DNA of 33,371 bases from Oscillospiraceae bacterium (GCA_017627975.1 JAGAFT010000151.1:1-33371); one strand, 5' to 3'; positions 8,624-16,402 are shown, counted from the first letter of the stretch. Numbers and translations: made by a program. The notes: generated by a model not told the origin, from the letters alone.

Positions 8624-9571
8624 TCAGTTCAGGCGCACGCGCGGATCGATCAGGGCATAGAGCAGATCGAGGATCAGCGTGCACAGCACATTCATCAGGG
8701 AAACCAGCAGCACAACGGCCTGGACGACTTCGTAGTCGCGGCGCATGACGGCGTTGAGCGTGAGCTTTCCGAGGCCGGGGATGTTGAAGATCGTCTCCGT
8801 CACGGTAGCGCCGCCCAGGCAGGAGATGAAGGAAAGCCCCACCACGGTGAGAATCCCGATCAGCGCGTTCATCAGCGCATGCCGGAAGAACATCCTCCGC
8901 CGGGAAACGCCCTTGGCCTTGGCCATGCGCATATAGTCCGCGCTCAGGATCTCCAGCATAGAGGAGCGAGTCATGCGGATGATCAGGCCCATCTCGATAA
9001 AGCCGAGGGCAATGCCCGGCAGCAGCATGTAGCGGATGTGGGTCTGCCAGCCGAAGTCGGCGATGGACTTGTACCCCGAGGACGGGAGCCAGCGCAGCTT
9101 CACGGAAATGAGAAGCACCAGGCACAGGCCCATCAGAAAGCTCGGCAGCGAAATGCCGACCGAGGAGAAAGCCGAGATGATCCGGTCCAGGGGGCTTCCG
9201 TGGCGGATGGCGGCGAGCATGCCGAGGGGGACGCCGATCAGCGTCGCGAAGCCGACGGCAACGAGGGTCTGCTGAAGGGTGGGAATCATATGGGCCCCGA
9301 TGATCTCCAGCATGGTCCCTTCCATGAAGAAACTGGTCCCCCAGTCGCCGCGGAAAAGCCCGGCAACCCAGCGGAAATACTGCACCGGCAGCGGATCATT
9401 GAAGCCCAGCGTCTCCCGCAGGGCGGCGATCTGCTCCGGACTGGCCTCCTCGCCGAGAATCGCGGCGGCGGGATCGCCGGGAACCAGATGGATCAGCAGG
9501 AAGATGGCCAGCGACACCACAAACAGAACCGGGATCAGCGACAGGAGCCGCTTCAGGAGGTACTTATGCAT
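8624..9571 (-). CDS. dppB: Peptide ABC transporter permease (DppB/OppB type)
   Basis: A 315-residue permease with the canonical DppB start (KYLLKRLLSLIPVLFVVSLAIFLL, first membrane helix, about residues 3-26), the conserved HLVPGDPAA loop, and an EAA motif YMRMAKAKGVSRRRMFFRHAL near 212-232 that contacts the ATPase. It ends in the typical LYALIDPRVRLN. ATG 9569-9571 is preceded by AAAGGAGA. A GC-rich hairpin (9640-9665) separates it from the binding-protein gene upstream, a position where peptide operons often attenuate transcription so that the binding protein is made in excess. Confidence 0.93.
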   Translation of the reverse strand: MHKYLLKRLLSLIPVLFVVSLAIFLLIHLVPGDPAAAILGEEASPEQIAALRETLGFNDPLPVQYFRWVAGLFRGDWGTSFFMEGTMLEIIGAHMIPTLQQTLVAVGFATLIGVPLGMLAAIRHGSPLDRIISAFSSVGISLPSFLMGLCLVLLISVKLRWLPSSGYKSIADFGWQTHIRYMLLPGIALGFIEMGLIIRMTRSSMLEILSADYMRMAKAKGVSRRRMFFRHALMNALIGILTVVGLSFISCLGGATVTETIFNIPGLGKLTLNAVMRRDYEVVQAVVLLVSLMNVLCTLILDLLYALIDPRVRLN

Positions 9572-9639
9572 GGAAAAACGTCTCCTTTCGCAGAAATTTG
9601 TTCCACTATATCACAAAACAGAAGCGGGATCAATCCGGA

Positions 9640-9665
9640 AATCCCGCCCCGGGAGGGGCGGGATT
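9640..9665 (-). terminator. Attenuator-type hairpin between binding-protein and permease genes
   Basis: Perfect 11-base stem AATCCCGCCCC / GGGGCGGGATT with a GGGA loop, 90 bases after the binding-protein stop. On the minus strand it is followed by TTCC only, so termination is probably partial, or the hairpin protects the upstream message. This fits the excess binding protein usual in such operons. Confidence 0.65.
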
Positions 9666-9754
9666 GAATCAGTCCGATTAACGAAATACAGGTCACCGGA
9701 CAACCAGTTCCGTCAAACGGGATCTATCAGCCGGTTGTTCCGAAAAGCGGCGGA

Positions 9755-11317
9755 TCAGCCCTCGACCGGATGGGCGTCCACCCATACCAGGCGCTCCATG
9801 ATGAAGGCGCCGGTAATGTCGCTGCGGCAGACACCGCTCAGGTTGTTGGTGCCGAACTTCACCACGGGGACGAACTCCTCGTACATATAGGCCTGCAGGT
9901 CGGCCCAGGTCTGCTGGGCAGCCTGAAGATCGGTCCCGGAGGCGATGGCGGCCAGGTCGTTCTGGATGCGCTCATCGGCGCACCAGCCTGCCCAGGAGGC
10001 AGAGAGGAAGAGATTCATGTTCGGCAGGACCTTCGGTCCGAAGTTGGTGATGAAGGCATCCCAGGCTTCGGGGTGGTTGTTGCGCACATCGCTGTAGGTG
10101 GAGGCGTCATAGGCCACCAGTTCACAGTTGATGCCGATGGAGCGAAGCTCTTCCTGAATCACCTGGGCCTGGGCGAAGAAGTCGGAGACATCGGTGCGGA
10201 CCAGAATCCGGAACACATCGTCATCGGTCCAGCCGGCTTCGGCAAAGAGCGCTTTGGCGGCTTCGGGATCGTTCTGGTTGTACTTCTCGCTGCCGGCGTC
10301 CGTATACCAGGTGGGGGAGCTTTCGAACATGTAGGAGGAATAGAGCTTGTAGCGCTCGGGGCTTGCATAGGCGGCAAACATCACGTCCTCGCAGTTGACG
10401 ACGGCCTGGACCGCCTGGCGCACCAGCGCGTTGGAGGCGACACCCTGGGACTTGTTGAAGATCAGCATGGGAAGCTCGGCCTCGGCGGAGAAGATGGTGA
10501 AGTTTTCATCACCCACAAAGGTGTCATAGTCGTCGCCGTTGAGACGGTCGGAGATGTCGAACTCACCGGTCTGGATGCCGGAGACGACGGTGGCGTTGTC
10601 ACCGGGGAAGTAGAAGTACACTTCATCATACCACGCGGTCTTGTAGCCGCCCCAGCCGGAGTAATCCCCCTCGGTGCCGTAGGGCTGATAATTGGGGTTG
10701 GCCTTCAGGCGGATGAACTGGTCGGCTTTCCACTCGTCATAGACATAGGGGCCGGTGCCGATGTATTCCTGGACCAGTTCGCCCTCGCCGACCGCGCCGA
10801 TGACGGAGGCGGGCATGATGACGGCCTGCTGGCCGAGTCCGGCGATCATTTCGTTGAGGTAGAGGGTGCCGTGCTCCATGGTGATTTCAACCGTATAGTC
10901 GTCCACCGCGGTGAAGTGCGCGCCGCCCACCAGAGAGTTGGCGTTGTCCGCCGCGTCGATCCAGCGGTTCATGGAGGCGACAACGTCGGCGGCCTTCATC
11001 TCTTCGCCGTTGTGGAAAAGAACACCCTGACGCAGGTGATAGGTGTAGACGGTGTTGTCCTCGCTGACCTCCCAGGATTCGGCCAGCTCGGGAATAACCT
11101 GGCTGTCGCCGTTGAAGGCGACGAGTTTTTCAAAGACCGGACCGAAGACGACCTCGGATGCCATGTCCATGCTGCTCATGGTGACATCCAGATGCTCCGG
11201 CTGCCCGTCGAGGGCGATGTTCAGGACGCTTCCGCCCGCGGCAAAGGACGTCGGGGCGAGGGCGCAGATGCTCAGACAGAGGGCGAGCACCAGGGTAAGG
11301 GTGAGTACTTTTTTCAT
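9755..11317 (-). CDS. dppA: Extracellular peptide-binding protein of the ABC importer (SBP_bac_5)
   Basis: A 520-residue family-5 solute-binding protein that captures peptides outside the cell and delivers them to DppBC. It has a signal sequence (MKKVLTLTLVLALCLSICALA, cleavage probably near SFA-AGG), then typical family blocks: ALDGQPEHLD, LAESWEVSEDNTVYTYHLRQGVLFHNGEEMKAADV, GTGPYVYDEWKAD, LIFNKSQG and NDPEAAKALFAEAGW. No convincing lipobox is seen: the Cys residues at 14 and 18 follow Leu and Ile, not Gly/Ala/Ser, so how it stays at a Gram-positive surface is unclear. ATG 11315-11317 has a strong AAGGAGGAC ribosome binding site and overlaps the deacylase stop by four bases (ATGA), indicating coupled expression with D-amino-acid deacylation. 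The symbol is by family analogy. Confidence 0.92.
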   Translation of the reverse strand: MKKVLTLTLVLALCLSICALAPTSFAAGGSVLNIALDGQPEHLDVTMSSMDMASEVVFGPVFEKLVAFNGDSQVIPELAESWEVSEDNTVYTYHLRQGVLFHNGEEMKAADVVASMNRWIDAADNANSLVGGAHFTAVDDYTVEITMEHGTLYLNEMIAGLGQQAVIMPASVIGAVGEGELVQEYIGTGPYVYDEWKADQFIRLKANPNYQPYGTEGDYSGWGGYKTAWYDEVYFYFPGDNATVVSGIQTGEFDISDRLNGDDYDTFVGDENFTIFSAEAELPMLIFNKSQGVASNALVRQAVQAVVNCEDVMFAAYASPERYKLYSSYMFESSPTWYTDAGSEKYNQNDPEAAKALFAEAGWTDDDVFRILVRTDVSDFFAQAQVIQEELRSIGINCELVAYDASTYSDVRNNHPEAWDAFITNFGPKVLPNMNLFLSASWAGWCADERIQNDLAAIASGTDLQAAQQTWADLQAYMYEEFVPVVKFGTNNLSGVCRSDITGAFIMERLVWVDAHPVEG

Positions 11318-12693
11318 GTGTGTCCTCCTTGGGTACAGCGTGATCCGCGCACCGATTTCCCGGCACGGCGGTCCAGAATGACTCCGTCCCGAAGGACGGG
11401 CTTCCCACCGACAAAGACCAGCTCGATCCCGTCGGGCGGGGTCAGCGGGGCTTCGAAGGTGGCACGGTCGATAAGTTTCTCCGGGTCGAAGATCACCACG
11501 TCGGCATCCGCGCCCACAGAGAGCCGGCCCTTCTGAGAAAGGCCGAGCTGAGCCGCCGGCAGAACGGTCATCCGCCGGATGGCATCATCCAGAGTCAGTA
11601 TCCCGCCGCGGACATAGCGGGAGAGCACGCGGGGGAAGGTGCCGCAGGCGCGGGGGTGGCCCATGCCGCGGTCCAGGGTGGCGTCGCTGGCCACCATGAC
11701 GTCCTCATGCCGATAGGCCAGATCCACATCCTCCTGCCGCATCACGTGGCAGACGGTCTTGCAGTCCGGCTTCTCCCGGCGGATCCGGTGGAAGAGTTCT
11801 TCCGTACAGCGCTGCCCGAAGTATTCCGGCAGGCAGAGCTCCAGCACGCTGTAGTCGCAGCCGTAGCGCTCCAGCCAGCCGTCGTCATAGGTGGCAGAGC
11901 CGAGATCCGTGGAGAAGGCGTCGTAGGGGTAGCAGTCGCAGCAGATATCCGAACGGAGCGCGCGATAGGAATCGATCAGCTCCAGAAACTCCGTCATCTG
12001 GCCGAAGCCGGCCATGCTTCCGATGTGGGAGACCTGCAGCGGGACATCCAGCTGAAGCCCTGCGTCAAGAAACTCCCGTGTGGCGGAAAAAATCTGTGCC
12101 GCGTCGTCCCGGACATGGGCCGCAAGAAGCTTTCCCGTGCCGCGGATCCCGGCCGCCGCCTCAAGAAACTCGCGGGTATCCATCCCGGGCTCGTACCGGA
12201 TCCCGAAGGAGACGCCGATGCAGCCGCGCTGCAGGGCTTCCCGGATCCGGCCTGCCATGCGGTCGCGCTGGGCGGCGGTGGCGGGGGCGTAGCGGTCGAG
12301 GCAGCCTGCCTCGTGCCGAAAGAAGCCGTGACCGGCCAGCATGGCCACGTTCACCGGCGCGCCGTCCCGGTCAACAAGATCGAGATAGTCCGCCGGATGG
12401 AACTTGTTCTCGCCGCAGTTGCCCGCGACGGCGGTGGTCACGCCCATGTGCAGCATGCAGGCGAAGACCGACTTTTCGTCATAGGACTCCAGCTTCCCGT
12501 CGGCATCGACGGGGTCTTCGTGCATGTGAATGTCGAGAAAGCCGGGGCAAACGATTTTCCCCTTCGCGTCGATTACCCGGTCGGCCTGTCCGGCGGGCCC
12601 GGCAATCCGCGTCCCGTCGATCCAGAGGTCCCGGACCTCGTGCACGCCGGAGGCGGGGTCGACGACGGTTCCGTTTTTGATCTGTATTGTCAT
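11314..12693 (-). CDS. N-acyl-D-amino-acid deacylase (D-aminoacylase), amidohydrolase superfamily
   Basis: A 459-residue metal-dependent hydrolase. The urease-type TIM-barrel metal motif HMH is at residues 56-58 (GFLDIHMHED), a conserved Cys ligand of D-aminoacylases at 93 (AVAGNCGENK), then AHVRDDA, the QVSHIG block, SDATLDRGMGHPRACGTFPRVL near the C-terminal side, and the small beta-sandwich with GADADVVIFDPE. This family releases free D-amino acids from N-acyl-D-amino acids, and some members are D-glutamate-specific or act on related dipeptides. Being first in the operon and overlapping the peptide-binding-protein gene by four bases suggests that the imported substrates contain D-residues, perhaps cell-wall-derived. 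That link is inference. Dihydroorotase-like alternatives are less likely given the HPRACGTFPR block. The start at 12691-12693 has no good SD nearby. Confidence 0.88.
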   Translation of the reverse strand: MTIQIKNGTVVDPASGVHEVRDLWIDGTRIAGPAGQADRVIDAKGKIVCPGFLDIHMHEDPVDADGKLESYDEKSVFACMLHMGVTTAVAGNCGENKFHPADYLDLVDRDGAPVNVAMLAGHGFFRHEAGCLDRYAPATAAQRDRMAGRIREALQRGCIGVSFGIRYEPGMDTREFLEAAAGIRGTGKLLAAHVRDDAAQIFSATREFLDAGLQLDVPLQVSHIGSMAGFGQMTEFLELIDSYRALRSDICCDCYPYDAFSTDLGSATYDDGWLERYGCDYSVLELCLPEYFGQRCTEELFHRIRREKPDCKTVCHVMRQEDVDLAYRHEDVMVASDATLDRGMGHPRACGTFPRVLSRYVRGGILTLDDAIRRMTVLPAAQLGLSQKGRLSVGADADVVIFDPEKLIDRATFEAPLTPPDGIELVFVGGKPVLRDGVILDRRAGKSVRGSRCTQGGHT

Positions 12694-12736
12694 GATCTGT
12701 TCTGAACGAACCTGTCCTTCTTCTTGAATAAGCAGA

Positions 12737-12746
12737 TGGTATACCT
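12737..12746. promoter_or_regulatory. Possible GntR-type operator in the deacylase leader
   Basis: TGGTATACCT is a near-perfect palindrome (GGTATACC core) like operators of GntR/FCD regulators. It lies about 43 bases downstream of the -10 element, where a repressor could block transcription. No regulator gene is nearby. Confidence 0.3.
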
Positions 12747-12788
12747 TTTCACGAACTGCGGTGCCTGTATATCGCCTGCGTTAAGCAG

Positions 12789-12817
12789 ATTCTAACAGAA
12801 AGAAATTGCAAAAACAA
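12789..12817 (-). promoter_or_regulatory. Predicted sigma-A promoter of the deacylase-peptide transporter-DUF262 operon
   Basis: On the minus strand TTGTTT (12817-12812), 17 bases, TAGAAT (12794-12789). It leaves an untranslated leader of about 90 bases before the deacylase start at 12693. The region 12694-12947 holds no gene, only this promoter, the possible operator and the lysA terminator. Confidence 0.6.
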
Positions 12818-12846
12818 TTGCATGATATGCCAAATAGATTGCAAAA

Positions 12847-12887
12847 CGTGCTGCATCGGATGCTTTCTGAAAGTCCGGTACAGCACG
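12847..12887 (-). terminator. Probable terminator of lysA
   Basis: CGTGCTG (minus strand) pairs with CAGCACG across a 27-base loop that contains smaller palindromes, followed by TTTTGC on the minus strand. It lies 61 bases after the lysA stop and before the deacylase promoter. Confidence 0.5.
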
Positions 12888-12947
12888 ATTTCAACTGCGT
12901 TTCTGTTTTTTACAACAAACAATTCCGTGAATCAGGATCTTTTTCGA

Positions 12948-14243
12948 TCACTGGTCCAGCGCGACAAGGTCCTCCAGGGTCTCACGGCGGACGGCGAGGC
13001 GGCTTCCTTCCTCCGTGAGCATCACGACGGGCGGCCGCGGGAGACGGTTGTAGTTGGAGGCCATGGAATAGTTGTAGGCCCCGGTGGTGCAGACGGCAAT
13101 GTGATCGCCGCGCTGGGTGTCGATGGGGAGCTTGACGGCGGGCTGGATGATGTCCCCGGATTCACAGCAGCGTCCGGCCAGGTCGTAGACGGCGTAGAAC
13201 TGTGCCTCGCGGTCGGCGTGCAGAACGGTGTAGGGCGCCCCGTAGAGGGGGTAGCGGGGGTTGTCCGTCATGCCGCCGTCAATGACGACGTAGTATTTGT
13301 AGCCCGGGATGCGCTTGACGCTGGAGACAGTGTAGACCGTCATGCCGGCGTCGGCGACGATGCTGCGGCCGGGCTCCATCAGGAAGAAGGGAAGCTTCAA
13401 GCCGTATTCACTGCAGCGCTGCTTCAGGTGGGCGGCGACGCTGCGGATGCGGGCGGGAATGTCGATTTGCTTGTCCGTGTCGAGATAGCGCACGCCGTAG
13501 CCGCCGCCCACGTTCAGCATTTCGGTCACATAGCCGAAGCCCTTATAAAGCTCGGCCATAAAGGCGGTCATGACGTCAATGGTGTCCTCGAAGACCGTCT
13601 CGTCGAAGACCTCGGAGCCCACGTGGCAGTGCAGCCCGCAGACCGAAAGCGAGGGCAGACAGAGCGCGTCCTGCACAAAGGCATAGGCCTGGCCGGTCTC
13701 CATCGGGACGCCGAACTTCACGTCGACGGTGCCGGTGTTGACGGCCTTGTAGGTGTGCGGGTCGATGCCGGGCGTGACGCGGAGCAGCACCTTCTGAACG
13801 AGGCGCATGCGCGCGGCCTCCTCGGCCAGGCGGCGCAGCTCGTCGGGGTTGTCCACGATGAAGTAGCCGACGCCGTGTTCCAGGGCGTAGCGGATGTCGG
13901 CATCGGTCTTTCCGTCGCCGTGGAAGAAGATTTTTTCCGCGGGGAAGCCCGCCGAGAGGGCGGTGTGGATCTCACCCGGCGAGACGGCGTCGATGCCCAT
14001 GCCCTCTTCCTTCACAATCCGGTACATCGCCCGGAAGGAGGCGGCCTTCCCGGCGTAGAGGGGGAGGGCGGCTTCCCCGAAGCATTCGCGGAAGGTCCCG
14101 GTATACATACGGCAGTTATGACGCAGCCGTTGCTCGTCCATCAGGTAAAGCGGGGTGCCGTACTGCTCGGCCAGGGCCGGAACCGAGTGTCCGGCAAAGC
14201 GAAGAGCCCCGTCGGGGGCGCGCTGAATGTTGTCAGAAAGCAT
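12948..14243 (-). CDS. lysA: Diaminopimelate decarboxylase
   Basis: A 431-residue fold-type III PLP enzyme that converts meso-diaminopimelate to L-lysine, the last step of lysine synthesis. The PLP lysine is K66 in LPLYAGKAASF. HCHVGSEVFDETVFE, the glycine-rich LNVGGGYGVRYLD and the conserved GRCCESGDII (substrate and PLP-phosphate contacts across the dimer) are present. I place the start at ATG 14241-14243 (MLSDNIQ); the open frame runs further upstream, but that part overlaps the HD gene out of frame and has no family similarity. It lies 14 bases after the HD gene and shares its promoter. Ornithine/arginine decarboxylases of the same fold are unlikely because of the length and the CESGD context. 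The K66 block reads AGKAA rather than the more common AVKAN. Confidence 0.92.
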   Translation of the reverse strand: MLSDNIQRAPDGALRFAGHSVPALAEQYGTPLYLMDEQRLRHNCRMYTGTFRECFGEAALPLYAGKAASFRAMYRIVKEEGMGIDAVSPGEIHTALSAGFPAEKIFFHGDGKTDADIRYALEHGVGYFIVDNPDELRRLAEEAARMRLVQKVLLRVTPGIDPHTYKAVNTGTVDVKFGVPMETGQAYAFVQDALCLPSLSVCGLHCHVGSEVFDETVFEDTIDVMTAFMAELYKGFGYVTEMLNVGGGYGVRYLDTDKQIDIPARIRSVAAHLKQRCSEYGLKLPFFLMEPGRSIVADAGMTVYTVSSVKRIPGYKYYVVIDGGMTDNPRYPLYGAPYTVLHADREAQFYAVYDLAGRCCESGDIIQPAVKLPIDTQRGDHIAVCTTGAYNYSMASNYNRLPRPPVVMLTEEGSRLAVRRETLEDLVALDQ

Positions 14244-14257
14244 TTTGCTCTGCCGGC

Positions 14258-14824
14258 TCAGAAGCCGATCTCCTCCTTGTGAGCGGTCATGCCGTCGATG
14301 CAGGCCTGCATCACCACCGAAGGCTCCAGGCCCAGCATCTCGAAGCCCCGGTTGATGACCTCGCGGTTGCACTTGGCGGCAAACTTCAGGTCCTTGAATT
14401 TCTTTTTAAAGCTCTTGACGCTCATGCCGTCCATCTTTTCCGGCCGCATCAGGGCGTAGGCGTGGACAATGCCGGTGAGCTCGTCGACGGTAAAGAGGCT
14501 CTTTTCCAGGTTGCTTTCGGGCGGAACCTCGTCCGTGGTGATGCCGTAGCCGTGGGAAATGATGCTGCGGATGTCGGCTTCGTCCACCCCCTCCGGCTCC
14601 AGGAACTCCCGCACATGGTGGCAGTGCTCCTCGGTGGAGGGATACTGCTCATAGTCCACATCGTGGAGCCAGCCGATGGCCTCCCAGTGGTCCCGGTCCT
14701 CGCCGAAATAATCCGCCATCGCGCCCATGGCCGCGCTGACGCAGGCGGCGTGGACAAATAGATGGTCCTCGGTGGTGTGTTTGGAAAGAAGCTCCTTGGC
14801 GCGCTCCAGCGTTAACTTGCTCAT
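14258..14824 (-). CDS. HD-domain phosphohydrolase family protein
   Basis: A 188-residue cytoplasmic protein with an HD fold: H21/H25 early, the metal pair H54-D55 in GWLHDVDYEQYP, a His cluster at 67-70 (EHCHHV) and H91 in ISHGYG. The family includes metal-dependent phosphohydrolases acting on nucleotides or other phosphorylated substrates; the substrate here is unknown. I chose ATG 14822-14824, which has AGAGGA ten bases upstream, over an in-frame GTG at 14833 that would sit on the ribosome binding site. It is the first gene of a two-gene unit with lysA, a pairing with no obvious functional logic. Confidence 0.82.
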   Translation of the reverse strand: MSKLTLERAKELLSKHTTEDHLFVHAACVSAAMGAMADYFGEDRDHWEAIGWLHDVDYEQYPSTEEHCHHVREFLEPEGVDEADIRSIISHGYGITTDEVPPESNLEKSLFTVDELTGIVHAYALMRPEKMDGMSVKSFKKKFKDLKFAAKCNREVINRGFEMLGLEPSVVMQACIDGMTAHKEEIGF

Positions 14825-14856
14825 GAATACCACATCCTCTGAAGATACTTTCCGTC

Positions 14857-14885
14857 AGAATAACGCAGACAGGGGGGAATTGCAA
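14857..14885 (-). promoter_or_regulatory. Predicted promoter of the HD-lysA unit
   Basis: On the minus strand TTGCAA (14885-14880), 17 bases, TATTCT (14862-14857), giving a leader of about 26 bases. It is back-to-back with the transporter promoter at 14898-14926, only 12 bases apart. Confidence 0.65.
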
Positions 14886-14897
14886 GCATTTTTTGCC

Positions 14898-14926
14898 TTG
14901 CAGAGCCGACGCTGAAATGATACAAT
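14898..14926 (+). promoter_or_regulatory. Predicted promoter of the cation exporter
   Basis: TTGCAG (14898-14903), 17 bases, TACAAT (14921-14926), with the start codon 44 bases downstream. It is divergent from the HD-lysA promoter. The leader is too short for a manganese riboswitch of the yybP-ykoY class. Confidence 0.65.
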
Positions 14927-14970
14927 AAAAGCTCATCAAAAAGACTTCAGAAATCAGGTGACTGTTTTTT

Positions 14971-16086
14971 ATGGAAGAAACCATGAACCGGGACCGGTTG
15001 ATCGTCCGGACCAGCGTTGTCGGCATCGTCGCAAACCTGTTCCTCGCCGCGTTCAAGGCGGCGGTGGGCCTGCTCTCGCATTCCATCGCGGTAACCCTGG
15101 ACGCGGTGAACAACCTCTCGGACGCCCTCTCCTCGGTTATTACCATCATCGGAACCAAGCTTGCCAACCGCCAGCCGGACAAGAAGCACCCGCTTGGCCA
15201 CGGCAGAACGGAATACCTCAGCGCCGTGATCGTCGCGGCTATTGTTCTTTACGCCGGTATTACCTCGCTTGTGGAATCGATCCGGAAAATCATCCACCCC
15301 GAGACCCCGGACTATTCCGTCGTCTCGCTTGTCATCATCGCCTCGGCGGTGGTGGTGAAGCTGATTCTTGGCCGCTATGTGAAAGCCCAGGGACAGAAGG
15401 CCAACTCCGGCGCGCTCATTGCCTCGGGAGAGGATGCCCGCTTCGATGCGATCCTCTCGGCCTCGGTCCTGGCCTCGGCGGTGATCTTCATGCTCACGGG
15501 CCTCTCCCTCGAGGCCTGGGTCGGCGTGGTGATCTCCGGCTTCATCATCAAGTCAGGCATTGAGATGATGATGGAGACGCTGGACGATATCATCGGCCAC
15601 CGGGCGGACCCGGAGCTCACGCAGAAGATCCGCCATCTGCTCAACGAAGAGCCCGAGGTCCGGGGCGCCTATGACCTGTTCCTGGACAACTACGGCCCGG
15701 ACCGGAACTACGCCTCGGTTCATCTGGAGCTGCCGGATGTGATGACGGTGGAAGAGGTGGACCGCCTGACCCGCCGCGTGCAGGGAAAGGTCTTCAAGGA
15801 GACGGGCGTCATCCTCACGGGCGTCGGTGTTTACTCCTACAACACCGGAAACGACGATGTGGCCGCCATCCGCAACGCCGTACAGGAAAAGGTCATGGCC
15901 CACGACTGGGCCCTGCAGATCCACGGCTTCCACCTCAACCCAGAGACGAAGGAGCTGCGCTTCGACGTGGTGACGAGCTTCGACGTGGATCCGAAGGAAG
16001 CGATCGCCACCCTGCAGAAGGAGACCCAGGCCATCGTCCCGGACTACAGCGTGTTCATCACACGGGACGTGGACATCGCAGACTGA
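14971..16086 (+). CDS. Cation diffusion facilitator, probable Mn(II) exporter (MntE type)
   Basis: A 371-residue membrane antiporter that expels divalent metal. Six membrane helices fill residues about 10-190, and a cytoplasmic dimerising/metal-sensing domain follows. Helix 2 has N47xxxD51 (NNLSD), the cytoplasmic loop has HPLGHGRTEY, and helix 5 has D155xxxD159 (DARFD). Zinc CDFs carry HxxxD and iron/zinc FieF uses DxxxD plus HxxxD; the N-D/D-D set matches the site described for streptococcal MntE, so manganese is the best guess. The length (371, versus about 300 for simple CDFs) also fits MntE. The ATG at 14971 has AGGTGA ten bases upstream; ATG 14983 is a weaker alternative. It has its own promoter and terminator, so it is a single-gene unit. 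Confidence 0.88.
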   Translation: MEETMNRDRLIVRTSVVGIVANLFLAAFKAAVGLLSHSIAVTLDAVNNLSDALSSVITIIGTKLANRQPDKKHPLGHGRTEYLSAVIVAAIVLYAGITSLVESIRKIIHPETPDYSVVSLVIIASAVVVKLILGRYVKAQGQKANSGALIASGEDARFDAILSASVLASAVIFMLTGLSLEAWVGVVISGFIIKSGIEMMMETLDDIIGHRADPELTQKIRHLLNEEPEVRGAYDLFLDNYGPDRNYASVHLELPDVMTVEEVDRLTRRVQGKVFKETGVILTGVGVYSYNTGNDDVAAIRNAVQEKVMAHDWALQIHGFHLNPETKELRFDVVTSFDVDPKEAIATLQKETQAIVPDYSVFITRDVDIAD

Positions 16087-16128
16087 AAAACAGAGAAAAC
16101 AGAAACCCTCGGAATCCCGAGCGAATCA

Positions 16129-16161
16129 CCCCGGTCAGAGTTCTTCCGACCGGGGATTTTT
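16129..16161 (+). terminator. Rho-independent terminator of the cation exporter
   Basis: CCCCGGTC / GACCGGGG stem with an 11-base loop, followed by ATTTTT, 43 bases after the stop. Confidence 0.85.
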
Positions 16162-16279
16162 GCGGCAAAATAATCCCCCTGCGCAAAAAAGGCGAATTTA
16201 TTGACGCTTTTATTGACGCCGGATCTGGTATACTTGCAGGTAAGAATGGGAAAACCGTGTGAAAAAATACTGAAAAAAC

Positions 16280-16308
16280 TTGTACCTTTCCGGTACTTGT
16301 GCTATATT
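16280..16308 (+). promoter_or_regulatory. Predicted promoter of the giant surface-protein gene
   Basis: TTGTAC (16280-16285), 17 bases, TATATT (16303-16308). It leaves a leader of about 90 bases containing the near-repeat ATTAGGCTTAAAATAGGCT and a weak ribosome site (AAGGCAGGG) before ATG 16403. The rest of 16162-16402 is A/T-rich and non-coding. Confidence 0.6.
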
Positions 16309-16402
16309 GATAACTGTAAAATTAGGCTTAAAATAGGCTGTTTCCGAACCGAATCCAAAATGTATATATTATGACATTCTGATAGAAGGCAGGGCTGAAA
16401 AA

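Noticed and set aside
7535..9667. 710-codon plus-strand open frame opposite dppC and dppB
   Set aside because: The translation is a His/Asp/Gln/Gly-rich antisense of two recognisable permeases. Similar shadows occur at 3730-4848, 5553-6725, 9770-11536, 11656-12705 and 12822-14282.
14244..14372. 43-residue N-terminal extension of LysA
   Set aside because: It overlaps the HD gene in another frame and has no similarity to the family; the family start fits ATG 14241-14243.
14831..14833. GTG as start of the HD-domain gene
   Set aside because: It would lie directly on the AGAGGA ribosome site; the ATG at 14822-14824 has correct spacing.
14927..14970. Manganese riboswitch before the cation exporter
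   Set aside because: Only about 40 bases lie between the predicted transcription start and ATG, too short for a yybP-ykoY element, and its conserved bases are not seen.
16201..16234. TTGACGC repeated twice before TATACT, as a possible promoter of the adhesin
   Set aside because: Spacings are 22 and 10 bases, neither compatible with sigma-A. The downstream TTGTAC-17-TATATT is a better fit. The repeated TTGACGC could still be a regulator site.
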